Origin: Gremmenia infestans
Taxonomy: Eukaryota > Ascomycota > Leotiomycetes > Helotiales > Hamatocanthoscyphaceae
Assembly (NCBI GenBank): GCA_032629725.1
Contig: JAFEVB010000002.1
Coordinates: forward strand, 186,001 to 250,000
DNA: 64,000 bases
Reading direction: 5' to 3'
This document shows positions 11,488 to 22,944 of the stretch, in pieces. Position 1 is the first letter of the stretch, and each line of letters opens with the position of its first letter. A program made the position numbers and the translations under genes. Under the pieces are notes generated by a model, which worked only from the letters and a program-made list of their open reading frames with translations, made no database searches and was not told where the DNA came from.

Positions 11488-13430
11488 ATGGATGGGCTGG
11501 GAAAGGGGAGAAGGAGGGGAGCGAGATTGTATTTAGGGAGGAAATCTGACGAGGGTTAGGAAATGAAAGTTACATTGTTCAGGATTTTGGATAATAAGTT
11601 TTCTGATTTGTAATCTGGTTCGACGTGAACTTTAACCTCTGCCTCCTTTACAGAGGGCTGGTGTCCTGAGCTTTTTCACTATTGACATGTCCTGCCCCAT
11701 GACGCTATATATAGCAGTCATTCATTTCCTTTATAATCTATACCAGTCACTATGAAGTTACATCCTCGTATCCCTTTCCCAATACCACATGTACACAGAA
11801 CTCAAATTCTTCTATTCCTTTCCTTTCCTATCCTTTCCTTTCCTATCCTTTCCTTTCCTATCCTTTCCTTTCCTATCCTTTCCCTTCCTTTCCTTAACTT
11901 ACCTCCTCACCTCCTGGACTCCGCTATCATATCTTATCCTATGATATCTCATCCTTCTACGCCCCCTCTCCTTTCCCTCTTCCCAAGTCTTACTAGCTAC
12001 ATACCATTTACCCCCAACCCCAAACATCGCCCTTAAATAATCCACCCACCTACCCACCCATCTCAACCCTCCCCCAAATCCCCACAACCAACCTCCAGCC
12101 GCCCAGCCCATCCATTCCCTACAGTACGTACGCCATACGTACCCCCCTAAGCCTTGTCTCATGAAACAGAGCCTGCATTCCCGCAATCCAATCTACAAAG
12201 TACTATAGCTACTGTTTCAGAGCTCCACTCAACAGAACAGATAGGAATACTAGCAAGCTACGTATGTCAAATACGTAACGTACTAGGGGATTTATAATCT
12301 TAGGTCAACCTACCGCTATATATGCGTAAAGGACATCCTCAGAAGCCTCCAGTCCTGCCAGGGCGGGATTTATATACGGTACGAGTACAGTAATTTGGGT
12401 ACATGTAGCGTTCTAGCTGGCCAGTCATGGAAAGTAACGGAAAAACGGAAAACGGGGCGGGGCGCTGCGTTTTGTATGATTAGGAGTAGGAGTAGTAGTC
12501 AAGATAATAGTTTGATATGATACCGATATAAGTGTAGTTGCAGGTACGGTCAACGTTGGACTGGCCGAGGAATCTGAAGTTGGATTCTGTACGTTGCAGA
12601 ACGTGACAATTGGAGCGAATGCTGAATCGTAACTAATGGTTGTGTTTCCGTTCGCCATAATGCAAGTATTGATTGCACGTTACATAGTTCTTCTGAAAGC
12701 CCGAATCGAATCTGCATCACAAAGCTTTGGAGTGAGGCCAGTATCCTGGGCAGTGATATACGCATTGTCTGGTCACAGACCGTTAGTTGGAGCCCGGAAT
12801 TCGAAGGACCGCGGTTGGTTAAGAGGCAGGCTTATTGAGGACGGATTTTACTTACTGCATTCAGTATAACATACGGCAAGTACAACAGCCATCCTTTCTC
12901 GTCGTTGCGCGTTTGAAAAGATCACTGAACCATATCTCATAATTCATATTTTCTAGAAAGAAGATGGTGCTGAAGTGAAAGTGCTGCCGGAAACCAGGTT
13001 TCAATTCAATTCACCTAATGTTGTGTATAGGGGCTATGCAGTGTGACACTTTCTGGCATCCATGGAGAAGGCTGCATTCATATGAGGCTGGAACGGAAGT
13101 CATTACTTGGTTCGACTTATCGCGTGCAATACTTTGCTACCGGGATTCGTCTACCCGCACATGCAGTTGCAAGTAGAATAATGTCTTTGGATTGCTTTTA
13201 GCGTTGATTCGATCTGCAGCCTCAGCCGTGAAGAGAAAACAATAGGAAGGGCGTTGGGACTTGGAAGTCATTTATACGCAAAGATAAGTTTGAACATGGC
13301 TTTATTGAGGGATTACAGCAAAATAGGATGGTGAGGGACCTTGGATGCTATATCAGATGCAGCTGCTAAGACCGAATCGCAGCGGCCACTACTCACAAAC
13401 TTTCGCAGATATAGTTACCCCGCAAGTCTC
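11488..13430. other. Intergenic region, no gene recognised
   Basis: This is a tail-to-tail interval between isocitrate lyase (+) and epoxide hydrolase (-). Apart from a pyrimidine minisatellite at about 11813-11895 and several GTAC-rich stretches, nothing recognisable is seen. Open frames on either strand are short and low in complexity. Confidence 0.6.
11813..11895. repeat. Pyrimidine minisatellite, 15-bp unit
   Basis: About 80 bp are built from a unit of the form TCCTATCCTTTCCTT repeated in register, a strong strand asymmetry. It is a typical slippage-prone tract about 0.3 kb after the isocitrate lyase stop. Confidence 0.85.
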
Positions 13431-15071
13431 TCACGACCTATTTAGCTTCCCCACACTCCTCAGCTCTGCCATCCTTCCCTTCTCCACAGCCTTAGTAAAC
13501 GCCCTCACATCCTCCACCAACACCTCTGGACGTTCTACAGCAGGGAAATGCCCACCCTTCGCATGTTCTTTCCAGAAAACAACTTTCTTACCTAGACAAG
13601 CTTCGGCCCAGAAGCGGGGGACGTTGGATACTTCTTTCGGGAAAATTGAGACGCCAAAGTCAACGTTTGAGGGGATCTTTTTACTGAGCAGGTAGGTGTG
13701 AAGCTCTGATTGCTTTTCACCTTTGAAGTTGGTGTATATATGTGCGTGGGCGGAGGTTTGGGGGATTATGTAGAGCTGAGTCGAGGTTAGATGTGTGTTT
13801 TGGGGAGAAAGGGAAAGAAAGGGGAGGCGGAAGTCTGGGAAAGAGAGTGGGGATGGGGTGTACCATTGCCCATGTGATGGCAGTCTCGTCATCAAAGGTG
13901 AAATCGTTGTCTATCAAATGTTCCAATTTATCTCTGATCCATGCCATCATTCCGAGTGGTGAGTCGGCAAGGGCGTAGCAGACAGTTTGAGGTTTTGTGC
14001 CTTGAATCTCCATGTAGCCTTCGTGTTAATTAGCCTCTCGTTACAAGATTACTGTACATGCAGAAAAGGAAATGGAGATGGAAAAGAAACAACATACCGC
14101 CCTCTTTTCTCGTCCACCACATTGCCCTTCCCAACATTCCATTCTCATCCCCAGCAGTCCAAGTAGCCCAAGTTAGAACTTGCAACCAACTCAAAGGCTG
14201 CTTATACCACTAGATTACGGGGAGTTAGTTATTTCCTATTCAAAAAGGTCTCTGAAGTAGAAGGAGCTTATGTTTCCAGTTTGGGGTATAGGAGGATGTA
14301 GAGCACATGAGACGAAACATGATAGAAGGGATAGGGTAAAATCAAAGAGCCAGTTATCCTTACGACCGGAGGCGAAGCAAGAAGCATGTTGACATGGATA
14401 GCTATACAGCTCTCCGGATAATCATTGACCATAACACGAGCAATCATGGAACCCCAATCACCTCCTTGGGCCATATACTTAAAGTAGCCAAGGGAGTGCA
14501 TGAGGTTGTTGTTTATAGAGGCTATATTCTTGAGATTGAAACCGGGTGATTTGGGAGCAGATGAGAAGGTGAAGCCTGGGATGGATGGGGCTACCACATG
14601 GTATGCTTGAGCCGTTGGGTCCGAGGGTGTGGTAAGCAGATCGATGATTTTGTCTACCTGTTTAGGTTTAGTAAAGCTCTCTCATATGGAACCATTGGTG
14701 GATTTGGTGAAACTGACCTCGAGAAAGCTACCCGGCCATCCATGTTGAAAAAGCAAGGGAATAGCACCCTCTCTTTCCGACCTATGATGCACAAAATGCA
14801 TCTCAATCTCATCACTCCCTTCCTTGATGGGTAACGTGAACATGCTCAAATGGCTATTGATTCGCGCTTCTACAGCACGCCAATCGTACTTATTCGTCCA
14901 GTATTCTTTCAGATGGGCCATTACTGATGGAGGTGGCCCGTAGGCCCATTCTTCGCCTGGAGGATGGTCGAAGCCGGAGGGGATCCGAGCAGTCGATACA
15001 CGATGGCTTATGAAGGAGTGGAGAGAGTCGGAGATATTGATTTTGAAGGGCATTGGCGTTGGGAGAGACAT
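13431..15071 (-). CDS. Epoxide hydrolase (EHN + alpha/beta hydrolase)
   Basis: Five exons, complement 14718-15071, 14364-14657, 14098-14209, 13864-14018, 13431-13775, encode 419 residues. The N-terminal ~110 residues fit the EHN domain of microsomal-type epoxide hydrolases, followed by an alpha/beta-hydrolase fold. Oxyanion-hole motif HGWPG is at 110-114, nucleophile Asp185 is in GGDWG, and the catalytic His381 is in AKGGHFPAVERPE. STKPQ-like TKPQTVCYALADSP before the cap is also typical. The enzyme adds water to epoxides; the natural substrate is unknown (detoxification, or juvenile-hormone or xenobiotic-like epoxides are the family range). There is no signal peptide. The start at 15071 (MSLPTPMPFK) is the first ATG in the frame. 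The second intron (14210-14363, 154 bp) is the least certain join but preserves frame and motif order. Confidence 0.9.
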
Positions 15072-15918
15072 TTTGGAGGGTTTAGATGGAAACAGAGATA
15101 GAGAGTGTAAGAGCACAAGGGAATAGCTTCACGTCACAGGCAGGAAGAAAGGGTGGATGGAAGAAGGAAAGAGGGAAGGAGGGAAACAATAGATGCAAGG
15201 AGAAACTATATATACCTACATTCACCTTCTGTAGCTTGTGATGCTACACAGAAACGGCAGTTTCGTTGTCGTCCCACATTATTAGGTATAACATCCGGTA
15301 CAACATATTCGGACCAATTTATCATGAGATCGGAGGCGGAGCAAATGGGCAAATATGGAGCTGGTGGAGTAAGCAAAAAGCTATAAACCCCGACTGAAAC
15401 AATACGTTAGCTAAATACGTTATATAGGACCCGCTTTTATATCAAGGTTTACTATTTGGCTATACAGATTGAAAGTTATTAAAACGTAATAAATCAGACT
15501 TATATTCTATACTTAAGTTCTGTCTAACTTCACCAATCTCTAAAAAGACATAAGATATGGTAGAAGCATCAAATACGGTACATCCAATACAGTATGAGGC
15601 ATATAAATCCATAAATAAATTATGTCGCTCCTCAAAACCAGCACATCAATTCATCCATCCAATCAGCACTCGCTATGCACGTTTCACCCCGCTTAAGTGG
15701 GGTACGGCACTCAATCACGCCCTACCTACGCCTCCTTCCCATCACTCGAGTACTTGGTTAACTTCTGTATCTGTACAAGTATATCATTGCACACATTCGC
15801 TCTCTTCACTCCCACTTCTCGCGCTGCACTGCAGCTTAGAATCTAATGGGACACTTCGCGGATACCCCTCGTTTACTTTTACTTTCTGACTCTTATTCTT
15901 GGCCTTCGTGTTTCGATA
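15072..15918. other. Divergent intergenic region
   Basis: This is the shared upstream region of epoxide hydrolase (-) and the Cys-rich protein (+). It is AT-rich around 15400-15640. No gene or RNA is recognised. Confidence 0.6.
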
Positions 15919-17239
15919 ATGGTCGTCTTTGTCGATTTGGACGATGAGACCGACCCGCCAGAGGTAGGTGGTCATTGGGATGTTAGGCGTTTTGGCCTTG
16001 GGAATGTTGTGAACGAGGAGGAGAAAGAGAAGGAGGAGGAGGATGTGGAAAATGTGAATAAGGAGAAGAGGGACAATCCGAATAGGAATGCTTCTACGGA
16101 AGCATTGGGATGCTATCCGTAAGTCTATTAAGTCACAGAACAGATCAAGCGTTCGAATCCTTTTATATACACTGGACTGATATATGCTTCCCACAGAGTC
16201 GTCATCTCAATAGCATCCCACCTCGACCTCAACACCCTCGATGCCCTCTCCCTCACCTGCCGCCAAGTTCGCGCCAACCTCCTTCAATTCCGCACGCAGC
16301 TCCTAAACACAACCCTTCGATGCTCAAATGACCGCATACAATCAGATCCCGAGCGCACTCTTCGATACCGTGCTAGGTCTGCAGACTGGTACTTTGTCGA
16401 AGTAGGAAGAAACCGTGCTGGGACAGGTAAGGTTGGGCAATGTGCTCGGGATCTAGTGGGGGGTTGCAGAAGGTGTGGGGAAGTTATTTGTCGAGTACGC
16501 TACATATACATCATATATTTTGATGACATGAAAATGTCAATGAATACTGACAGTTGTGCAATAGAACTGCACGATCAAACCCCCAGCCCCTGTTCTCCTA
16601 CGCTATCGTCACCGCCGCATCTGCACAGCATGCTCTCGAGTTCCACTGGGTTACCTCGTCGAGCAATCATCCGAACATGAGCACACTTCTTCGGCAACCG
16701 CACCACTAAGTGGCGACAACCTCCGCCGCGCCGTCTGCGGATGTGCTACGGACGTCGTCTGGCTCTGTCAACCCTGCGGCCGAAGCTTGCGAAGCGTCGA
16801 CTCTGAATACGAAAGCATCTGGAAATGGCGCACGCGCTACCTACCTTCACTCGGAGGTCTCGGCGTCGGCATTGGGGAAGGAGACCGTGGTGTTCCATGC
16901 GGTCGTGGAGGCGACTGTGTTGCTGCTCGTGAAGTAGAGCAAGAAATCGACTGCGATGCTGCAGATGCCAGGGAAATCGACAGCAATATTCGAGCTGCGA
17001 GTCCATCGTCAAGTCCAGGCAGTTCGATGGGACCTGGGTATGCTAGACATGAGATTGAGGGAATTGGAGGCGTGGTGAAGAAAAAATTGGTTAGAATGGT
17101 GAAGGTGGGAGCTTGTGTGCCGGAGCTAGGGGATGAGAAAGCACAGGGGAAGTTTTTAGTAAGGGAGGTTGAAGGGAGGGCGAGGAGTTGGTGTGGGTGG
17201 TGTTGGAGGGTCATTCCGGGCGTTAAGGATGTTATTTGA
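15919..17239 (+). CDS. F-box-like, cysteine-rich hypothetical protein
   Basis: Three exons (15919-16118, 16197-16494, 16565-17239) encode about 390 residues. After an acidic, Glu/Lys-rich N-terminal tail (residues 20-60), a segment around 67-100 (VVISIASHLDLNTLDALSLT...) has the spacing of an F-box. The rest carries paired cysteines: CRRCGEVIC, CTAC, CGCA, CQPC and WCGWC, suggesting zinc binding. If the F-box is real, the protein would be an adaptor of an SCF ubiquitin ligase; this is an inference. Gly/Ser-rich low-complexity sequence separates the Cys clusters. Introns are 78 and 70 bp with good GTAAGT/GTACGC donors. I know of no named homologue. Confidence 0.65.
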
Positions 17240-17988
17240 TGAGATATGATCGTAATGAGGGGTTTGGGCTGCATTGGGAGGCAATAGCGCATATCGATAA
17301 GGAAAGGTTGGTGAGGCATGAATTGATTAGTACATAATGCCGGAAACTCAAGCAGTGAAACAGCTTCTAAGAAGACGCTTGTTTTGCATGCCGTGATACT
17401 GGTTGGGATGCGAACGTCATGATTTCTTGTCTTTGATCTTTCCGCGTTCCCGAGTAGGACATTTTGTCCTTTCTAGGTACGCCTTTCAAAGAACGTCTAA
17501 AGAAATACCCTCAGCTCAAATCCCTTTTCTGACTTGTACAATATCACGGAGGACAACGCCGCCGTATATTACCTACCTACCTTCCTAAACAATCTCACCG
17601 GAATGCTTACCTACCTAGTAATGAAGCGCCTCTGAAATTTGAAAGCAACTCGTACTGTACCAGACTGTAAAACACAACATCCGGCAATGACTCACTCGGC
17701 CGCAGTACATACAGTACCAAGCCATACATCACAAACGCATCACCAAATTCTTTCTGCTTCAGCTGAACCCCAAGCCAATTTAGTTCAATCTTATACACAC
17801 CAACTCTTAATTAAGCGACAAGTAAATGAGGTAAATAAATAAATGAAGCAAGTGTTTCCTTCCACTATCTCTCATCACATCACAACAAAACATATATACA
17901 TATACTTCCCCCGATAACTTAATTCTCACCAACTCATCAAAAATTATCATCCCCACCCCTCACCTCACAGCGCAAAATCAACACAACA
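17240..17988. other. Intergenic region, nothing recognised
   Basis: This stretch lies between two + strand genes. It carries the 3' flank of the Cys-rich gene and the promoter of the acetyltransferase; the last 130 bp are AT-rich. No open frame has family features. Confidence 0.55.
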
Positions 17989-18962
17989 ATGCCACCGTCC
18001 TCTTCCATCTCCCTGCACCTCGCAACCCACCCCCACGACCCGCTCATCCTCTCCCGTCTTGAGAACCACGTTTTCCAGGACGACGCATTCAGCGCCCTGG
18101 CGTTCGGTCCACATCGTGGGTCTGAAGAGAGCATTTTGGCGCGAGCAAGGGTTCTTGGAAAGGGGATGGGTGATGAGGAGGATGTGGGCAAAAGGAGATG
18201 GAGGTATGTTAAGGCTGTTAGTGGGGAGGAAGTGGTGGGTTTTGCAGCTTGGGGGGTTAGTAGAGTGGAAGGGGAAGGATCCGGGGATGGGAATGGGAAT
18301 CAGAAGGGTGATGAAAATGTGGATGTTGATGTGGAGGGGAATGGAGAGGAAAAGAATAGTTGGGGAATCGGAGCTAATGTGAGGTTTTGCGAGGATACGC
18401 TGGTGTGGGCTGATGAGGAGATGCTGAAGAGTTGTGCGGGGAGGGATTATGCTAGTAAATCTTCCTTCCTTCCTTCACTTCCAAGTCCAATTCCAACCCC
18501 ATTCTTAATTCTCATCAACCCATCTATCCATTCCTCCCTCCACCTCCACCCCCACCCCCAAAAGCGCCCCCCATACTCGCGAAGCGTAGAAAACCAAACC
18601 TAACGAACCCAGAACTCTACGTCCTCGTCGTCTCGCCAGCCCACCAGCGCCGCGGTATCGGCAGCTTGCTCCTCACAGAAGGACTAAAGGAGATCGATGC
18701 GTTGGGCCTGCAGTGCGTGCTAGGTGCTTCGCCAGAGGGGGAGGAGTTGTATAGGAGGTTTGGATTTGAGGAGATTGCGGCCAAGGAGTTGAAGTTGGAG
18801 GAGTATGAGGGGGGTGAGGGGATGGGCGTTGCGAGGCATTGTGAGTCTTCATCTAATATTCTTTTCTTCGGTATCTGTTTTGCTTTGACGCGGAGATGGA
18901 GATCTTGCTGACTGAGTGGTTGAGTAGCGGTTATGCATAGGCCTGCGATGAAAAGTGGTTGA
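17989..18962 (+). CDS. GNAT-family N-acetyltransferase
   Basis: Three exons (17989-18454, 18565-18840, 18928-18962) give 258 residues. The acetyl-CoA-binding motif A is clear: LYVLVVSPAHQRRGIGSLLL with the Q/R-x-x-G-x-G core, followed by LGASPEGEELYRRFGFEE, typical of GNAT motif B. The C-terminus RHSVMHRP resembles the end of many fungal GNATs. A Gly/Asp/Glu-rich insert (residues ~95-130) interrupts the N-terminal half. The substrate is unknown. The first intron uses an AAG acceptor (18562-18564) chosen because it keeps frame and yields PPILAKRRKPN just before the core; this join is less certain than the second (GTGAGT...TAG). Confidence 0.8.
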
Positions 18963-19149
18963 TATGAGTGTTGATTAGCGATGCTACTGAAAGATTCTAC
19001 CACTTATACTTGGTGACAAGTCCTCGCTCCTCGTTCCGTGCTCTAACTTCCAGCTTTGTTCCAGCAACGAGTATAGTATTTGCCCCACAACAACCACGCC
19101 TACTTCCTTACAGTCTGAACTACATCATCGTATTCTGGCAAAGTACCCT

Positions 19150-20142
19150 CTAGAGTCCGCGTTTCATATCCTTTTCGCAAAAAACCATGATCTTGACTAC
19201 CAGCATCTTCTTGCCTTTCGTCGCCTTTACTGCTTTCTTCAATGCGTATATGAGTCTGCCAACCTGCAGCGCTCTTCTCCTATACCCGTCGATAGAGCGG
19301 CTTCGTCCCCACCAACCCGAGGTGAAAGATCTCCAGTTCCACTGTAATCCGTCAAAAAGTTCCTTCATCTTATCGCGGACTGGGTATGAATTCCAGTCCC
19401 CACGAGGCACGATGGTCCTTGTCCGGGTGGTTGTCTTTGCTCGTCCAACCACAATAATGAGTTCATCGAGATTGAGGAACTCGGTAATATCCCGCTGCTG
19501 ATTTGAACAGTGTAATAAATGCTCTGATATAGCTAACCTGCTGAAAGACTGTCCACTTTTCGTGCATTCTCTCAGCAACGAGAGCCAGTTGTGTCTGTCT
19601 GGCCAAGACCCGGGCATACCTCCGGCGCACAAGGTGTCGCGGCGGGGATTGACCATAATAGTACCCTCCTGATACAAGCTACAGCCAACTGGCCCTGTAG
19701 AAATGCGGCTGGAAGCACAGAAAGTCCTGTAGGCTTTCTTCATTTCCGTGCGGGATTCCCAATTCACCCTATCAAGGATCGTCGAAGGGCCAGATATGTC
19801 TCTTTGGTACCAGCCTGGGTGAGGTATGGGGTTGTACTTCCTTTGAGAAGTAATCAAAATCCTAGTGAAAGGCAAGGAGTCAGCACAAAGCTTGTTCATC
19901 ATTGTCTAATTCTGATGCTTCACTCATCTTAAAGTCGTGGAAATTGGCAATGCTTGATCTATCCCGCGCGAGGGCACATAGCTTTCGACTTTTCTTAATC
20001 AAAGGTAAATTGGAAACCAGGATACATACATCCGTGGATGCTCAGCTAATCTCCAGATCATGCACCGAATCTCCGGGGGTAACATCGGAAAAAACTTGAA
20101 CGTCTGATCTTGGTCCATGAGCGGGGGCGATGCTTCCGACAT
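19150..20142 (-). CDS. 2EXR-domain protein (fungal, unknown function)
   Basis: Two exons, complement 20030-20142 and 19150-19861, give about 274 residues. The N-terminus FKFFPMLPPEIRCMIWRLAEHPR is the first conserved block of the fungal 2EXR family (F..LP.EIR..IW); later blocks include DRVNWESRTEMKKAY (the N.ESR motif), IMVNPRRDTLCAG (the NP..DTL motif) and FLNLDELIIVVG. Family members are intracellular proteins of unknown function, numerous in Leotiomycetes and Sordariomycetes. The intron (19862-20029, 168 bp, GTATGT...TAG) is long for this window but joins HPRM to ILITSQRKYNP in frame. A second small intron around 19500 cannot be excluded. A paralogue lies about 1 kb upstream on the same strand. 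Confidence 0.75.
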
Positions 20143-21121
20143 GGGGCTTGATCTGAGAATCTGGAGCGAGTATGATAATTAGCTACTTTGCAAATGAGGT
20201 AAATCTCTCTTAGAACTGCTTACCATGCTATGTACGCTTTTCGTTTTGGGGGTACTTTCTGCCGTAGGGACATCGTGGCTTGCTGCCGAAAGTGAAGGCA
20301 TTCTTGAAGGTCGTACTTCCGATAAGCACTTACGTTCTATGTTCTAGAACAAATTAGAAGGTCAGCCGCTGAAGGTTCCTTGCGATTTGACAAAGGGTAG
20401 TTACCATGCTCAGTGTACAAGTAGAGTTTGCGACAGGGGAATGACTAGTGGAAGGTGGATTGATGTGAGGCTTTCACTTAGTGTGGGTATGAGTAGATAT
20501 GTTTGATATGGATTATTGGTACTGTGATCTTGTATGAAGAGGGAGAAGAATTGGAAGATGGTGGTAGAGGATTTTGTGGAGAAAGCCTGGCTAAGCGAGG
20601 TTGTTTAGGGGAAGAGCGATCAAGGGACTTCGCAAAGGTGCACTCCTATTCGACCACGCGGCTTTAGAAATACTCAAAGTATGGACTGGATAATCTAAAC
20701 CTGCTAGGCATGCTATAACGTAGGTTTGAAAATGGAATTGAAATACGATGTCACTGAAATTCATAGTGAAGTCTGAAATTTCGGGGAATGTTTATTTTCG
20801 TTGTAATCTTACTATTTAAGGCTGCAGTGTGATACTTCGTCGTTGTTCAATTATGCTCCCCCCTAAATTCATTCCACGTGGCCAGTCTGTGTTGATCCGC
20901 CAATGGGAACTTCTTCTTCAAAGAAACTAGGCAACTATAATACTACGTTAAAACCTCACTAGGCATCATCTTAGCTTCTACCTATTTACTCTCGAGGCAT
21001 TGCCATGACCTTCACGACTGGCATTCTTTACTTCGTGGTCCTTGTTCGCAACAATCTTCATTTCTTTGACTAGATTTTCAAGTTCGCTGGTCATCTCTTG
21101 CTTCTCAGAATATGTGCCCGG
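20143..21121. other. Intergenic region between 2EXR genes
   Basis: It holds the promoter of the first 2EXR gene and the 3' flank of the second. No further gene is recognised. Confidence 0.55.
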
Positions 21122-21895
21122 TCACCATGAGGTACTACCAATGCGGATATTGCCAGCCGTAATTATTTTCTCACGCTGTGTACGTTCTTTCCCCAATACC
21201 AAGACAAGTTCGTCCATGGTCAAGAAAATATCCACCTGCTCCTTTAGCTGGGTTCCATCCGGATGAATCATGTCCAAATCAATCAGCAGCTTCTGGACCT
21301 TTTGACCATCTGCTCGTAAGGAAGCGATGAGGTTATACCCTGACTGCATACATAACCTGTAACACCTACTATCTGGGATGTAGATTGCATCAACGTCCCC
21401 GCTGAAAGCTAAAGGACTAGCCATATACTTCGTCTTCTTAAGTAAAGCGTAAGTGCTTTGGGTCTCGTATCTAGCCTCTTGATCGATAACGTTGAGTATG
21501 AGGGGTGGTTGCCATAATATGACGCGGCTGATATCTCTAGAGGGTAAAGCCAGCCCCGCCTCCCATTCGGCAGGAGGGATGACTTTGACAATACCGGATC
21601 GCATTCCATATTTGGTGATTTTTTTCATCTGGTTCAACTTAGCATATTTGCCTACCAAGGACTACTGCCATAATATGACGCGGCTGATATCCCTAGAAGA
21701 CGTATTATGGGACGGCGGATGAGGAGCACCAGCATGATCAAGGTTGGAAAGCCTAAGGCAACGCTCAGGTCGTGCAAGGCGCCAGATCATCGAACGAAGT
21801 TCGAGAGAAAGCTTCATGAAGCCGCCAAAGGCTGCCTCCCCGGATTGTCGGGGGCCGCTAGAGCTAGAAACCATAGCTTGAGAGTGTTGATTCAT
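21122..21895 (-). CDS. 2EXR-domain protein, interrupted copy
   Basis: Reading starts at the ATG at 21895 (MNQHSQAMVSSSS). Block 1 of the 2EXR fold, GGFMKLSLELRSMIWRLARPE, is present, followed downstream by PPLILNVIDQEARYE and AIYIPDSR, which match the N.ESR and NP..D blocks only loosely, and by IFLTMDELVLVLG. A TAG at 21662-21664 ends the first reading frame after 77 residues; the same frame reopens at once and runs to 21122. The stop lies inside a 124-bp segment flanked by two 32-bp direct repeats (both coding for SRDISRVILWQ), offset by exactly 156 bp. Splicing out 21537-21665 (GT...TAG) would bypass the stop in frame and give 214 residues, but the donor is weak. It may therefore be a gene with a young intron or a pseudogene. 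It is a paralogue of the neighbouring 2EXR gene. Confidence 0.55.
21510..21541. repeat. 32-bp direct repeat, copy A
   Basis: This segment matches 21666-21697 with one difference (T/C). On the minus strand it encodes SRDISRVILWQ in frame with the 2EXR protein. Confidence 0.9.
21666..21697. repeat. 32-bp direct repeat, copy B
   Basis: This is the second copy of the repeat at 21510-21541, exactly 156 bp away, bordering the segment that contains the in-frame stop. Confidence 0.9.
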
Positions 21896-22944
21896 GTTCA
21901 ATTTCGGTGTGGAGGATGATAGAAGTGTCAGTTGTATAGCGGGGGTAGATGAGACTTGGCTACATGAGGTTAGGAGATTATTTTATGATAGATTCCTTAA
22001 TTGTCTTCGAACAGGAGTCCTTAGTGCGCATTATTCTGGCATTTTTCTGGTCTTGTTATTCCTCTGTCTTGTTGTTTTTTAGTCTTGTTGTTGGAATTTG
22101 AGACCCGGAGAGCCGTTGGTGATGTTGTGAAATGGATGGATCTCGGAATAGATGCTGCTTGGGTCGGAGGACATCATCTACCCTTTAAAACGTGAGCGCT
22201 CCGATGAGAGCAAGTGTGACAGATTGAATATCTGGGCAAGCAGATTTATCCGTACCAATTTAACATGCAGGTGTGGCGAAGAAGTGTATACAGTAGATCA
22301 CCTTCTCCAAATTTACTTTGTGTCTGTAAAGGTGATGAATTCCATATGAACGTCGCCCGAGGGCTGTAGACTGCCAGTCTACATTCTTGTGCTAATGGCT
22401 GTATATCGTAATGAGAGAGAGATGGTTGATCAGGGCACTGCTCCTGATGGCCATTTCAGGACCCTAGATAATTCATTTATAGATGGTCTCTCTTCCCTGT
22501 AATCTGAAAGGTTTGCACACAAAAACTTCTGCTTCCTTCATTAGTGAGGTGCTTGACTAAAATAAGAGAACAAACATAAATTTTGATATAAAAGCAACAG
22601 CGAAAATGGAGCAAGACTGCTTGCAGCTTCGACTTGGGCAAACCTGCCGGCACATCACTTTATTTAATTAATCTGCCAGTGTTTGTGAAATCAGCTTTAA
22701 TGCGGGATGTCTTTTTTAATACATAGTCCTACACATATCTCCAACGCCTCCGCCTATATGCAATATAGCCCTATCCACAAATCAAAGGCAATCATTGTGG
22801 GTTTGTTTTGTACAATCACTCCCGGCTTTCCCCAATACGCATCTTCTCATCTACAACATCCAATTCCAGCTTCCAAATTGCATTTATTCCACATGACCGC
22901 AGAGCTCAGCCACAGCCCATCCGCAGCAGACGAGCCCAGGTCCC
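21896..22944. other. Intergenic region with possible degenerate retroelement tail
   Basis: This region lies upstream of the second 2EXR gene. A short + frame at 22152-22349 contains TCRCGEEVYTVDHLLQ, which resembles the C-x-CG-x(n)-T-x-x-H motif found at the 3' end of LINE-type reverse transcriptase ORFs. No RT core or poly(A) tail is seen, so this is a weak call. Nothing else is recognised. Confidence 0.35.

Noticed and set aside
11813..11895. Regular repeat array resembling CRISPR-like spacing
   Set aside because: It is a simple pyrimidine minisatellite without unique spacers, in a eukaryotic genome.
16141..16196. GTTCGAATCC, similar to a tRNA T-loop
   Set aside because: Falls inside an intron of the Cys-rich gene and no acceptor, D or anticodon stem can be built around it.
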